A stretch of DNA of 64,000 nucleotides from a virus, in IMG/VR virus record IMGVR_UViG_3300025115_000007, positions 1-64,000 of that record; one strand, 5' to 3'. The position numbers were made by a program, and so were the translations under genes. This document shows positions 38,502-48,162 of the stretch, piece by piece; position 1 is the stretch's first letter; the number at the start of each line of letters is the position of its first letter. The notes beneath the pieces are model-generated. The model ran no database searches. It was given only the letters and a program-made list of their open reading frames with translations, and was not told the origin of the DNA.

Positions 38502-38760
38502 TTACTGGAAGTCCAGGTTTGGCCTATTATACAATTGGACCATACGCTATGTGGATAATGGTGAAGCCTATTGCACAACTAGGTACAACATCCCCGAAAA
38601 ACGCGCCAATATATACTCATGTGATATAGACCTGGAAGAGACCTATATCCTCCACGAGGTACTCAAGTTAGCGTATATAGAGGCCAGGCTTAGCCCCGGG
38701 AACGCCGACCAATTCCTGGAGGACCTTACCACCTTGATTACAGACAGGAGCCTTAGGTAG
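38464..38760 (+). CDS. Zincin-like protein with degenerate HExxH
   Basis: 98 residues from the second ATG after AAAGGAG. YWKSRFGLLYNWTIRYVDNGEAYC and ETYILHEVLKLAYIEA recall a small phage predicted metallopeptidase, but the second His of HExxH is Lys (HEVLK), so it is probably inactive. Just before the polymerase gene. Confidence 0.5.
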   Translation: MQSLQPSRQQEVDYWKSRFGLLYNWTIRYVDNGEAYCTTRYNIPEKRANIYSCDIDLEETYILHEVLKLAYIEARLSPGNADQFLEDLTTLITDRSLR

Positions 38761-38764
38761 GCCT

Positions 38765-41404
38765 ATGTTCCGTAACATATATCACGACTCTAAGACCTCC
38801 ACCATCCACCTCTGGGAACAAGTGGCCGGAGAGAATCTCTACACAGACATCCGGTGGGTACCATATCTATTCGAGCACTCAGACCACGGCACTGTAAAGA
38901 CCATCCATGGCAAGATGGCCAGGAAACTCACGTTCCATACATATCAACAGTACTACCAGTACCAACAGTCATCCAACAATGTATTGGAAAATGCCGTAAG
39001 GCCGGAAATCCAGTTCCTTGCGGAACGCTATTATGACATATCAGACACCGATATAGTACCACCAAGGCTTCGTGTATATTATTTGGACATAGAGGTCCAG
39101 GGTGAATCCCAAAAGTTTCCAGACATCACCAAGGCTGATGATCCCATTAGTCTCATATCAGTGTATGACAATGTAACCAATAGTACCATGTCATTTGGGA
39201 TCAAGCCATACACAGGTAAGTATGCTAAAGAGCCCTGGCTAACCTATGTCCACTGTGAGACGGACAGAGACATCCTGAAAAAATTCTTCCAATGGATACA
39301 TGATAGTCCGCCCGATATTATCAGCGGTTGGAATGTCCATGATTTTGATATCCTCTATATCCTGAATAGAGCCACGGCTGTGTTTGGAGAGGATAACAGT
39401 TGGTCAGAGTTTCTCAGCCCAATAAACCGGGTAAGGACCTGGGAGTCCAAGACAAGCAAAGAGACCAATATTGATATTGCCGGTATTACAATCTTAGACC
39501 TAATGGATCTGTATAAATGGTACAGCCCCAAGAACCTGGAACGCTACAGTCTGGACTATGTTTGCAAGACTGAGCTGGAGAAGGGTAAGGTGGATTACAG
39601 CGAATACAAGGACCTGTATACATTGTACCGGGACAACTGGGACCTCTATGTGGAATACAACATCATAGACTGTTACCGGGTACACCAGCTGGAAGAGCTA
39701 CTCGGGTATATCAAGCTGGTTCAGTCATTGTCTATGTTATGCAAGTGTCCAATGAAATACTACCACACCATGACCAACCTGATAGAGGGGATGCTTATCA
39801 CCTATTACAGGCGCAACAATATGTGCGCGCCACGGTTGTATGGTGGTAGCCAAGAAAGCTATGAAGCAGCCTATGTCAAGGAGCCAAAGCCTGGTAAATT
39901 CAGTTGGGTTGTAGACCTGGATATAAGTTCCAGCTATCCTCATCAAATCGTCGCGCTGAACATGTCCCCGGAAACCTATTATGGGCGAATCAGGAATCTT
40001 ACAGAGGATGAAGTGATCAGCTATGTTAGGGAGAAGGCCTTCCCGCCATTTGACATGATGACACCCAACGGCCTGGTTCACTTTGATGAGCGGAAGCTGG
40101 AGACATTTCACAAGGCTCTCTCCAAGCACATGGTGGCTATATCTCCGTGTGGGTCGGTGTTTGTCACCTCACCGGTAGGTGTGGTACCGGCCATGGAGAA
40201 GTATGTGTTCAACAAGCGTTCCGAGGTTAGGGCCGATGCGAAACACATGAATAAATCATTACCAGAGCTACGTGGTGATGACCTAACGGGAACAGAAGAA
40301 AAGATCAAGCGGTATGAGTCACTCCAGTTAGCCCTCAAGGTCATCCTAAATGCGGCATATGGGGTAACCGCGGTACCATATTCCAGGTATTTCAACACCA
40401 ACATCGCAGAGGCGGTCTGTTCCTGTGGCCGGCTGTCTGTCAAATCAGGTGAGAGGTTCACCAACAAGCTGCTTGATCATCCTAATCGAGACCTAATGAG
40501 CATCATAGACAAGTTTGGTCAATATGACCATAAGCTAAAGGATGAGGATTATGTCCTGGCTATGGATACCGACTCCCTATTCATCAACCTGGGTCAGTTC
40601 TTGGATGATAACATTGGTACGTCTTGGAGAGCACAACCCGATGATATTGTGAAACCACTGATCCGCAATGTGTCTGGTGTCATTGAAGCTTACGTGAATG
40701 AACAGGTATATCGTGAAGTGCAGCGCAAGACATTCAACTCCAATGAGGAAGAGTTCCGGATAAGGTTCAAGCAGGAGATGATAGCCAAAGCGGCCCTGTT
40801 TGTCAAAAAGAAGAAATATGCCGTGTGGGTAGTAGACGAGGATGGTGTTCCAAAGGATGAGATAAAAACCACAGGCCTTGAGATTGTTAGGTCTGATACC
40901 CCAGAGATTGTTAGGCCTATGTTACAGGCTGTACTGGACATGATACTCAAGGGCCATAGTGATGTAGACATTCAGGCCAATGTGTCAGAGTTTAAGGATC
41001 AGTTGGCAAAAACAAGCCCCGCTGAGATTGCCGTGAATATCGGTGTCCATAACATAAACAAATATGTGGATGACCAGAACCTGGCTGTCAAGGGCACACC
41101 GTTCCATGTCAAGGGGGTAATGAACTACCGAGCAATGTTGAAAAGGTTAAGCCTGGGATCAAAATATGAGGACCTGAATGATGAGTCCAAGATCAAAGTG
41201 GTCTACCTCAAGAAGAACCAGTACAGTATGGAAACCATGTCCTTTATAGTCTGGCCTAAGGAGTTTGACAAGGTGCTACAAATCGATCATGAGCGCATGG
41301 TGGAAAAATTCTTCGTTCAGAAAGTGACGATGTTGTTGGAGCCGATGGGTAAACAAGACCTACTCAGTGCTTCCGCAAAAGAATCGGTGAACTTGTTCTT
41401 CTAA
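38765..41404 (+). CDS. 43: DNA polymerase, family B (T4 gp43-like)
   Basis: 879 residues (T4 gp43 898). Exonuclease I YYLDIEV (~106-112), exo II in SGWNVHDFDI, exo III YNIIDCYRVH; polymerase motif A DLDISSSYPHQI (~381), motif B KVILNAAYG (~524) and motif C AMDTDSLF (~599). Both polymerase and 3'-5' exonuclease acids are present. The C-terminus ends with a clamp-binding-like VNLFF. Last gene of the plus-strand operon; meets the late minus-strand cluster tail to tail. Confidence 0.96.
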   Translation: MFRNIYHDSKTSTIHLWEQVAGENLYTDIRWVPYLFEHSDHGTVKTIHGKMARKLTFHTYQQYYQYQQSSNNVLENAVRPEIQFLAERYYDISDTDIVPPRLRVYYLDIEVQGESQKFPDITKADDPISLISVYDNVTNSTMSFGIKPYTGKYAKEPWLTYVHCETDRDILKKFFQWIHDSPPDIISGWNVHDFDILYILNRATAVFGEDNSWSEFLSPINRVRTWESKTSKETNIDIAGITILDLMDLYKWYSPKNLERYSLDYVCKTELEKGKVDYSEYKDLYTLYRDNWDLYVEYNIIDCYRVHQLEELLGYIKLVQSLSMLCKCPMKYYHTMTNLIEGMLITYYRRNNMCAPRLYGGSQESYEAAYVKEPKPGKFSWVVDLDISSSYPHQIVALNMSPETYYGRIRNLTEDEVISYVREKAFPPFDMMTPNGLVHFDERKLETFHKALSKHMVAISPCGSVFVTSPVGVVPAMEKYVFNKRSEVRADAKHMNKSLPELRGDDLTGTEEKIKRYESLQLALKVILNAAYGVTAVPYSRYFNTNIAEAVCSCGRLSVKSGERFTNKLLDHPNRDLMSIIDKFGQYDHKLKDEDYVLAMDTDSLFINLGQFLDDNIGTSWRAQPDDIVKPLIRNVSGVIEAYVNEQVYREVQRKTFNSNEEEFRIRFKQEMIAKAALFVKKKKYAVWVVDEDGVPKDEIKTTGLEIVRSDTPEIVRPMLQAVLDMILKGHSDVDIQANVSEFKDQLAKTSPAEIAVNIGVHNINKYVDDQNLAVKGTPFHVKGVMNYRAMLKRLSLGSKYEDLNDESKIKVVYLKKNQYSMETMSFIVWPKEFDKVLQIDHERMVEKFFVQKVTMLLEPMGKQDLLSASAKESVNLFF

Positions 41405-41405
41405 C

Positions 41406-41969
41406 CTAGTGGAGGATTTCCAGCTTACATTCAACTTGGTCTGAGTTCCGGATTGCTACTGGTGTGAGAACGGATTGGCCTAATATACACTGATAGTCAT
41501 TGGCAAAGATGTTATCATAGCACACTGACACTATCTCCGTGCAGTAATATTTTTTGTTACCAGGTAGGAAGTCATAGTCATAAGGAGCACCCACGAGCTT
41601 CTTGATCTTCCGGACCGCTTTTCTCTTATCACCATTTCTTATACATAGGACACAGATGGAGTCTGATCTACAGAAGTCTAGTATATCCTCCTCTATAACA
41701 CCATCAGCCATGGCATGTACGACAGTGTTATTACCAACATACATTCCAGCATGGCTATAATTGCCGCCGGTCAAGATGGCATTGAGATATCCACGCCACT
41801 TCCTAAGTAATATGTCACCTGGCTCCAACACATATAGTATGGACCGGATTTCATCCCCTTTGACTAGGTGTAACATAGGCTTATAGACCAAGAACATGGG
41901 TCGTTTGGTAAGATAAATATCACCGGTAAGTTTAACCAACCAGTTCGGGAAACTAAGTTTCATATCAGT
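41406..41969 (-). CDS. YiiX-like papain-fold enzyme (NlpC/P60 superfamily)
   Basis: 187 residues from the ATG in the stop of the previous gene (ATGACTGA). LEPGDILLRKW, TGGNYSHAGMYVGNNTVVHAM (catalytic His) and YYCTEIVSVCY (catalytic Cys) are the permuted papain-like motifs of YiiX/DUF830 proteins, which may cleave amide or lipid bonds. It is in a late operon with the ATP-grasp/retropepsin gene, so reversal or editing of a peptide modification is possible. Confidence 0.75.
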   Translation of the reverse strand, partial: TDMKLSFPNWLVKLTGDIYLTKRPMFLVYKPMLHLVKGDEIRSILYVLEPGDILLRKWRGYLNAILTGGNYSHAGMYVGNNTVVHAMADGVIEEDILDFCRSDSICVLCIRNGDKRKAVRKIKKLVGAPYDYDFLPGNKKYYCTEIVSVCYDNIFANDYQCILGQSVLTPVAIRNSDQVECKLEILH

Positions 41970-44103
41970 CATCCACCCCAGACTCCATAATGACTCCAGA
42001 GCGTAGAAATGTACCAAGTGGACTCTTTGATTCATCAAGGCTTGCAGGTGGTGGAAAACCATGTTGCTTGCATAGATCACCCAAACCCTCTCTCATCCGG
42101 CGCTTATGTTCCTCACCCTTGATACCGTCCTTGGTAAGCCTGGATTTGAGTTTTTTCAGCTCAGATTTGATCTTTTTGAAGCCAGGTCCCTCATAGGATG
42201 CATTGGACATGGCCTTCTCATCATCGAACCGGTGACCAATCTTCCAGTTATCCATATCCGCGGAGCCCTTCTCTATAATCATAGCCATTGTGCCGCCAGG
42301 CATGATAAACATGTGGTTAAACTCCACCTTATCAAATCCACCATTGGATGCCACACTATGCTGGAAGCCAAGGCAGGTAGCAAGGGCCCGTGGGTCCTTC
42401 ATTACCGCAGAAGCATTACTCTTGCCAACAATCGCCGCCACTTCTTCCTCATCGATGCGTTCCTTCAGTTTCTTGGCATACTTCTTATTCAGGTCATCGA
42501 TCTTAGCCTTGGTCTTTGAGTCTGGCCGTGTAGTCACATTGAGCTTTTTATATTCCTCACGGTAGTCCTTTAGGAATGTCTGAATGGTATCGCTTTTAGC
42601 TCCCAACTTCTTACCCACCGTACCTTTCCACTTGTCATCCTTATCTAGGATATCATCATGGATACCCACTGTATGCTTACCGGACCTAAGGTGGCCAACA
42701 ATATCCGGGTCTTTTTTCGATAGCCTGGTAAACTGGTTTACATTGGAACCAAACCCGAGGCCGTCCTCGCCGGACTTTATGGATATTGACTCCACCTTCT
42801 CTATGGTCACTTTGCCATCCTGGCCCTTAGCCTTACGAGTGATCCTGAGCTTATCACCTATGGGGAAGTTACCGGATACAGGCAGGTAAACCTCTTTCTT
42901 GTTAGCCACCTCGCTCTCATAGGCACATGTTTCCGCAAGCTGCTTCATAACAGCCAAGCCTACCTTACGGTCCTTGTCATATATGTCATCTATGGCCTTG
43001 GCATATGAGCTTTGGATACGCTTTGCCAGCTTTGATTGGCCGTGTTCATCCTTATCCCAGAGGTCATTTTTCCTCACATCACTAGCAATGGCGGCCATCC
43101 TATCCTTATGCTTTGACAGTATATCCGACAACCCCTCATCTATATCCCCATCAGTTTCCAACTCTTTCAGCTTGTTGATAGTTCTATCCAACGACACATT
43201 TTTTGTAATGCTGTCCTGGAGATACTGCCTGTGATTCTCCGAGTCGTTCTGTATGAATATACCATCGGAGTTGGTAATGCCATATATGTTGTGGAACTTT
43301 TTATCCAGATCACCCAGGTCTTTACTGGTCAACATGTCCGATACGTCGGAGAAGGAGGAGCTATGTAATGCGGTTAGCCCAAGTTCCGGTTTGGCGGCAG
43401 CTGTTATCTCACTGGCCGCTTTGCCTCCAGAGCTGGGTATCTGGACAGCACCTTTACCAAAGTGGTCGAAATAGTCTTTGAGATCCTTGGACGCCGGCGC
43501 CATGGCCTTGATGCCATCTTTGTCTCCAATAGACATTATCCTCACGTCACCTTTCTTGTTTACCGTGAGGTTGAAGTCCCGGATCAGTTTTTCCAGGTAA
43601 TCTTTTTGGCCTAATTCGTCCTTATCATTGATACCATTGAGCTTCTTTGCTAGATCCGGTACAACCTTATCCAGGCACTCTTTGGCCTGACCGGCAGAAA
43701 CAGCCACGGAATCATAAGACTGGATTAGGCTATGACTGGTACTGAATGACTGGTAAGCATCAGGGTCAGAAGGGCTGGGAACCTTGGTTTTCAGGAACAT
43801 GGCGGATTTTTGTTCTTTGCCGGATGCGGCCATGGAAGGATTTGGTGGGGCCTGCGATGCTTGAGATCCAGATGGAGATTGTGATCCAGAGGAGGATTCC
43901 GATGGTAGCTCTGATGCACTTGGAGCGGGCCCTTCTTTTTTATCTAACCATTTGAATTTACCACCGGTTGTTGTGGCCACTACATTACCAGTCTCATCCT
44001 CCCAATTACCAAAACTACCATGTTTAAGTTTATGAGACCTAGCTACATCAGCCGGTGAAACACCACCTTTAGCGGCTTCCTCTAACCATAACCTAAAGCT
44101 CAT
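41965..44103 (-). CDS. 712-residue late protein of unknown function
   Basis: Begins MSFRLWLEEA, resembling the N-terminal packaging signal of T4 internal proteins. Then a basic patch (DVARSHKLKHGSFGNW), a Ser/Pro/Ala-rich linker at ~60-100, and a long charged alpha/beta region. No enzyme motif is recognised. It lies between the ATP-grasp and YiiX genes, sharing 4-base and ATGA overlaps with both, so it may be their substrate or partner. Late box upstream of the operon. Confidence 0.75.
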   Translation of the reverse strand: MSFRLWLEEAAKGGVSPADVARSHKLKHGSFGNWEDETGNVVATTTGGKFKWLDKKEGPAPSASELPSESSSGSQSPSGSQASQAPPNPSMAASGKEQKSAMFLKTKVPSPSDPDAYQSFSTSHSLIQSYDSVAVSAGQAKECLDKVVPDLAKKLNGINDKDELGQKDYLEKLIRDFNLTVNKKGDVRIMSIGDKDGIKAMAPASKDLKDYFDHFGKGAVQIPSSGGKAASEITAAAKPELGLTALHSSSFSDVSDMLTSKDLGDLDKKFHNIYGITNSDGIFIQNDSENHRQYLQDSITKNVSLDRTINKLKELETDGDIDEGLSDILSKHKDRMAAIASDVRKNDLWDKDEHGQSKLAKRIQSSYAKAIDDIYDKDRKVGLAVMKQLAETCAYESEVANKKEVYLPVSGNFPIGDKLRITRKAKGQDGKVTIEKVESISIKSGEDGLGFGSNVNQFTRLSKKDPDIVGHLRSGKHTVGIHDDILDKDDKWKGTVGKKLGAKSDTIQTFLKDYREEYKKLNVTTRPDSKTKAKIDDLNKKYAKKLKERIDEEEVAAIVGKSNASAVMKDPRALATCLGFQHSVASNGGFDKVEFNHMFIMPGGTMAMIIEKGSADMDNWKIGHRFDDEKAMSNASYEGPGFKKIKSELKKLKSRLTKDGIKGEEHKRRMREGLGDLCKQHGFPPPASLDESKSPLGTFLRSGVIMESGVDD

Positions 44104-45524
44104 TCCAACACTCTCCTAATCACGCTTTCCTTGATCTCTTCCTTGGCCTTCTCTCCACCTTTAACTGTTATGGCGTACCGTTTGGCCGGGTTCACCGAAA
44201 GGTTGGCCAGCTTGATAAACCCACGACTCATGAGTACCGGTGTGGTCATATTCTCCCGGTTACTCAGGGTAAACTTTACGTCCTTGTATGTAGTGCCATT
44301 GAACACCACATTGAGTTCCACCACGGGACGTTCCTCATACTCAGACCTCACCCCACCAATCTTCACCCGCTTATTTTCTATAAACTTGTGTTCATATTCT
44401 TTGCCGTTATGGGTCCAAGTAACATATCCATCTTTAACCTCCCACTCATTGGCATGTATGACACTGTATGACCCGTTGCCTGTGTCCATCTTAGCCACCA
44501 TCTCACCAAGAACCTCGATGTTTATCATTTCAAGGTACCCACATTCAATGGGTTTCAGCTGCCAGTTTTTCTTATTGAGCGCATAGTCAAGGACCATCTT
44601 AACTACCGACTTACCGGTGGCCTTTTCTATACCTTCTGTACCAGGTGAGGTGTTGACTTCTATTATATATGACTTACCGGATTTGTCAACCATCATATCC
44701 ACACCGGCCCATGTAGCCCCTACTGCTTTGGCTGAGAGCAATGCGATTTTCTCCTGCTCCTCGGTCAGTTTAACCTCGGAGACTTTACCGCCCAGGCTGA
44801 AGTTGGACCTGAAGTCCCTCTTGATCTTAAAGCGTTTCATGGCGGCAATGACTTTGTTCCCAAGCACATGAATCCTGAGGTCATGATTGGCCTCTATATA
44901 CTCCTGAAACAACACCTCTGTATTGGGATTGATCTTCCAGATGGCCTGAAGGGTGGATTTCAGTGATTCTATCCTATCGACAATGAATACCCCTAGACCT
45001 TTGGAGCCCGCAAGGGTCTTGACTATGATGGGAAACTTGGAGCCTACCTTCTTGATGCCGGCATCTATAGCTTCCTCACCAGGCACAACGGCCGTAAGGG
45101 GTACCGGTATACCTGAGTCAGCCAGACGCATGATGGTCCTATATTTATCCTCAGCTATCTCCATCGACTCTCGTGTGTTGATGGTAAACATATCCTGATG
45201 TTCTATTTGAGAAAGAAGATCACTGGATGCTTTTTTTCTAATGACTGAGTTTCGGACTATGAAGGCGGTATCGTTCTTGTCTATCTCAAAGCCGGCCTTA
45301 CCGGTCTCATTGTATATCCTAGTTCTACCTTGGTCATCTTTCTCCAAGAAGGCCTGTTCGGCAAAGGCCACGAAGCATTTTATGCCCCTTTGGTCACACA
45401 TAGACTTTATCTTACCAGCTGTGACAAAGTAGCCTGATGAATTTTCAGAACTCTTACCAGATAAAACAACGATCCTGATTGCTTTATCCATCTTAGCCTC
45501 ATCAATAAAATCATCAAAACGCAT
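44100..45524 (-). CDS. ATP-grasp (RimK-like) ligase fused to a retropepsin-like domain
   Basis: 474 residues. ATP-grasp signatures: FPIIVKTLAGSKGLGV (164-179), FQEYIEANHDLRIHVLG (206-222), GVDMMVDK and IIEVNTSPG (274-295). C-terminal ~325-455 has MDTGNGSYSV (Asp-Thr-Gly at 347-349) and VLMSRGF, as in the RimK-associated aspartyl protease (DUF785/RimB). RimK-type enzymes add amino acids (often Glu) to a protein or peptide; the fused protease could remove them. N-terminus MRFDDFIDEA resembles the T4 capsid-targeting sequence. Confidence 0.85.
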   Translation of the reverse strand: MRFDDFIDEAKMDKAIRIVVLSGKSSENSSGYFVTAGKIKSMCDQRGIKCFVAFAEQAFLEKDDQGRTRIYNETGKAGFEIDKNDTAFIVRNSVIRKKASSDLLSQIEHQDMFTINTRESMEIAEDKYRTIMRLADSGIPVPLTAVVPGEEAIDAGIKKVGSKFPIIVKTLAGSKGLGVFIVDRIESLKSTLQAIWKINPNTEVLFQEYIEANHDLRIHVLGNKVIAAMKRFKIKRDFRSNFSLGGKVSEVKLTEEQEKIALLSAKAVGATWAGVDMMVDKSGKSYIIEVNTSPGTEGIEKATGKSVVKMVLDYALNKKNWQLKPIECGYLEMINIEVLGEMVAKMDTGNGSYSVIHANEWEVKDGYVTWTHNGKEYEHKFIENKRVKIGGVRSEYEERPVVELNVVFNGTTYKDVKFTLSNRENMTTPVLMSRGFIKLANLSVNPAKRYAITVKGGEKAKEEIKESVIRRVLE

Positions 45525-45554
45525 TCCAAGTCTCCATTGGCACCATGTTAGACA

Positions 45555-45562
45555 TATTTATA
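45555..45562 (-). promoter_or_regulatory. T4-like late promoter box for the 45524-41406 operon
   Basis: Minus-strand TATAAATA, part of the palindrome TATTTATAAATA that also gives the plus-strand box for the endonuclease leader. Confidence 0.6.
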
Positions 45563-45650
45563 AATAATCATGTGAAGGTAATCCAGGCGCTAGTACGCAC
45601 TGGAAACAGCGAGAGTTAGCTGCTGTCCCTTCATATCAACTATTTATGAG
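45559..45650 (+). ncRNA. HEG-associated leader element, copy 2
   Basis: TATAAATA, then GAAGG/CCTTC, CCAGGCG/CGCACTGG and ACAGC/GCTGT stems, then TATTTATG before the ribosome site. The stems differ from copies 1 and 3 by paired changes (for example CCAG/CTGG against CCGG/CCGG), supporting the fold. Confidence 0.65.
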
Positions 45651-45658
45651 AGGTCACC

Positions 45659-46522
45659 ATGTCAAAAAAATTACAATACCAATATGTAAAGGAGTTCATA
45701 GAATCCGTTGAAGGATATGAACTTATAAGTAAAACCTATAAAAGCCTTCAAGAACATATATCAATAAAATGTCAAAATGGTCATGTATACCAAACAAGTT
45801 TTTGCATTTTTAGGTGTGGCTGTAGATGTCCAAAATGTAAAGGTGTTGCTAGATATACGTATGAACAAATAAGGCAATCAATACATGATATTGGATATGA
45901 ACTTATAAGCGAAACCTATAAAAATGTTTATGAAAAACTTGACATAAGGTGTGATGTTGGTCATATATTCCAAATGTGTTACCATGATATAGACAATAAA
46001 CATAAATGTCCAAAGTGTTTTGGTAAATTTCGTCATACCATTGAATACATAAAGGAGTATATTAGTGGTATTGATGGTTATAAAGCACTACTAACAAAAT
46101 ATATAAACAATTCCACAAAAATTCCTATAGAATGTCCCAAAAAACATGTTTTTGAGATGAGTTTTAACAATTTTCAACGTGGACATCGATGTCCTAAATG
46201 CGCTAAGCTATTAAAAAGATCGAAAGGTGAGATTGAAATATTTGAATATGTAAAAACGATCTATGATGGTTCTATAATACCTAATGATACTCACACCATT
46301 TTCAATCCCAAAACAGGAAGGTATGTCGAGTTAGATATATATTGTAAAGATATTAGTAAGGCCATTGAGTTTGGCTATAAATATTATCATACAAATAATT
46401 ATAAAGATAGGTTAAAAGTCAATGAATGTAAAAGGTTGGGTATAAATTTGTTGGTTATTGACTATAACGATTGGGTGAAAAATAAAGACCTTGGGATTAT
46501 TCATAAATTCATCCTAGGTTAA
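45659..46522 (+). CDS. Homing endonuclease (zinc-ribbon repeats plus Vsr-like nuclease), intact
   Basis: 287 residues. Three repeats of a ~60-residue unit, each with a xGHVYQ-type strand and a CxxC pair (CPKCKG, CPKCFG, CPKCAK), then the EDxHD/Vsr-like core: YVELDIYCKDISKAIEFGYKYYH, CKRLGINLLVIDYNDW. Full-length relative of the decayed copy at 3676. It sits between the ATP-grasp operon and a zinc-ribbon gene, on the opposite strand, and shares its TTAA stop bases with that gene. Confidence 0.8.
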   Translation: MSKKLQYQYVKEFIESVEGYELISKTYKSLQEHISIKCQNGHVYQTSFCIFRCGCRCPKCKGVARYTYEQIRQSIHDIGYELISETYKNVYEKLDIRCDVGHIFQMCYHDIDNKHKCPKCFGKFRHTIEYIKEYISGIDGYKALLTKYINNSTKIPIECPKKHVFEMSFNNFQRGHRCPKCAKLLKRSKGEIEIFEYVKTIYDGSIIPNDTHTIFNPKTGRYVELDIYCKDISKAIEFGYKYYHTNNYKDRLKVNECKRLGINLLVIDYNDWVKNKDLGIIHKFILG

Positions 46523-46671
46523 TCAGGCTCAACATCCGTAGAATGACATTTGGGACACTTAACCTCTCCCCTCAAAGCGGACATGAACTTCTTACCACAT
46601 TCCATACAGGTCACTTTGACCTTTTGGCCCGCCTCATTCAGATACCGATCAATCCGGTCTAATATGTTCAT
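46519..46671 (-). CDS. Small zinc-ribbon protein, 50 residues
   Basis: MNILDRIDRYLNE start, then CMECGKKF and CPKCHSTDV, a full CxxC...CxxC zinc ribbon. Overlaps the C39-like gene by four bases. May bind nucleic acid or the capsid. Confidence 0.65.
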   Translation of the reverse strand: MNILDRIDRYLNEAGQKVKVTCMECGKKFMSALRGEVKCPKCHSTDVEPD

Positions 46672-47243
46672 CGTTTGTCCTCCATAACTATATGGTCATT
46701 GTATGTATACTTAGGCTCACCCTGGATAATCATGGCAAAGTGTTCCAGCTTGGTACCATCGACCTTAATATCATGCCACCGGAGGTTTAGTTCATTGAAC
46801 ATAATGGTGGCGCGAACTACCGAAGATGGGTCCTCAAAATATATCTTTTCATGGTCATACCCAATGGCTATGACCCAGTGGCCCTCATCCCATAAGGTTG
46901 AATAGTCCATTGGTTCATCAGACCAGGCTTGAATTGGCATAAGAACTGGGTACCCTTGTTCGATGTAACCAATGACATCATTGATAGTCAGGCCAGACTT
47001 CTGGATCACATTGAGGCCATATGACTTGGCAACCTTTTCTATACCCTCTATAGGGGTACCATACTCATCTGTCGTTCCGGCTAACCGCATGATCTTATCT
47101 TCACGGACATTATAGCCATAGTAGATCAGGATAGATTGTAGAGCGGAGGCTCCACAATCATAATGAAACGTTTGGCGTAGCTCCGGGAACTCAAGAATGG
47201 TAAGATCGGCTTTATAAAGATACCTACTTAACCTCATCCTCAT
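46668..47243 (-). CDS. C39-like cysteine peptidase
   Basis: 191 residues. QTFHYDCGASALQSILIYYG places the catalytic Cys (~31) with the preceding Gln/His region, and GHWVIAIGYDHEKIYFEDPS gives the His and Asp of the C39 fold. These enzymes cut leader peptides or gamma-glutamyl bonds. It is in the same late strand run as the ATP-grasp ligase and YiiX-like enzyme. Confidence 0.75.
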   Translation of the reverse strand: MRMRLSRYLYKADLTILEFPELRQTFHYDCGASALQSILIYYGYNVREDKIMRLAGTTDEYGTPIEGIEKVAKSYGLNVIQKSGLTINDVIGYIEQGYPVLMPIQAWSDEPMDYSTLWDEGHWVIAIGYDHEKIYFEDPSSVVRATIMFNELNLRWHDIKVDGTKLEHFAMIIQGEPKYTYNDHIVMEDKR

Positions 47244-47373
47244 CCTCCTTACGCTTCTTGTGCCTACGGGTCAGAAATGACAGCTTTGGCTCATATTTGG
47301 CTATATTGGTTGTAACAGTAGCCCCGCTGGTTGTGGCTTCGCCTTCCTCTTGTAGATATTTTAGCAATCTCAT
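47224..47373 (-). CDS. Small basic protein with MRxxxYLxE start
   Basis: 49 residues: MRLLKYLQEEGEATTSG, then a basic tail RRHKKRKEDEDE. ATGA overlap with the upstream gene, and it overlaps the C39-like start by 20 bases. The N-terminus fits a capsid-targeting-like pattern. Confidence 0.55.
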   Translation of the reverse strand: MRLLKYLQEEGEATTSGATVTTNIAKYEPKLSFLTRRHKKRKEDEDEVK

Positions 47374-47876
47374 TTGTCACCTTTTGGCTGAATTCCACAG
47401 TCTATAACCTCAAACTCCTCACTCCATGCAGACACAGTTATATCTTTTGTTGGAAAATCACTCACTTTGTTGGTGAATGTTCTATACGCAAAGTATTTAC
47501 CCAGCTCAACATTATGTCCAATAGGTATTTGCACAGTAACAACCTTTCGACCTGGTTCTCTATTGGAAACAAATGGTGCCAAAGCATAAGTATACCTGTT
47601 TACCAATGTAGTATGTATAATAGTTGGCACATTCATGGTTTTTTCCGTATCCGCTTGTACACAAAGATCATCACCACGACAAACCTTCTTTCCCTCATTG
47701 AGTACCGTTAGCTTGGGACTATGTATAATAAATGGCTTATATGGATAAAAAATTACCCAACCTATTCGGAACCACACAAACAATAGCAACGAGGCTAGTA
47801 CCCATGCTATAATATCTATGCATGATAGTCTTTTTTTAATGGGGTCATCATAGCTACGTTTGTTTTGGTTCGTCAT
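47370..47876 (-). CDS. Membrane-anchored hypothetical protein
   Basis: 168 residues: one transmembrane helix at ~18-45 (CIDIIAWVLASLLLFVWF), followed by a ~120-residue beta-rich domain with two cysteines (CRGDDLC) likely outside the cytoplasm. No match known. Operon with the 82-residue membrane gene before it. Confidence 0.6.
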   Translation of the reverse strand: MTNQNKRSYDDPIKKRLSCIDIIAWVLASLLLFVWFRIGWVIFYPYKPFIIHSPKLTVLNEGKKVCRGDDLCVQADTEKTMNVPTIIHTTLVNRYTYALAPFVSNREPGRKVVTVQIPIGHNVELGKYFAYRTFTNKVSDFPTKDITVSAWSEEFEVIDCGIQPKGDK

Positions 47877-48109
47877 GGTAAAATCACCTCTCCTGTACCG
47901 GCGTGTTTATGTTTCCATAATTTATCACAACTTATTTCCAGCTTACTATTCCGCTCATCACATAGTATTTTATCAAGTTTTCCTTCGAGCTTGGCCTCCA
48001 TCTTTTCAAGGTCTCTGGCCAGGCGGTTGATCCATATCTTTACAAAATAGACAGCTACGGCTGCACTGGTGGTACAAGCCGCCCATAAAATAGGTCCGTT
48101 TTCGATCAT
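47873..48109 (-). CDS. Small membrane protein with coiled coil
   Basis: 78 residues from the second ATG, which has GGAG at proper spacing. One N-terminal transmembrane segment (ILWAACTTSAAVAVYFVKIW) then a charged coiled coil. Layout resembles holin-like or spanin-like proteins; not assigned. Confidence 0.55.
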   Translation of the reverse strand: MIENGPILWAACTTSAAVAVYFVKIWINRLARDLEKMEAKLEGKLDKILCDERNSKLEISCDKLWKHKHAGTGEVILP

Positions 48110-48141
48110 GATAGTCTCCATAGTGTTATTCTGTCTCGACC

Positions 48142-48149
48142 TATTTATA
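48142..48149 (-). promoter_or_regulatory. T4-like late promoter box (minus)
   Basis: TATAAATA on the minus strand, reading into 48109-46519. Confidence 0.55.
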
Positions 48150-48162
48150 AGAGGCTCGCCTG

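Noticed and set aside
41965-44103. Short plus-strand ORFs within the 712-residue gene
   Set aside because: Low-quality antisense frames without ribosome sites; the minus frame is long and linked by overlaps.
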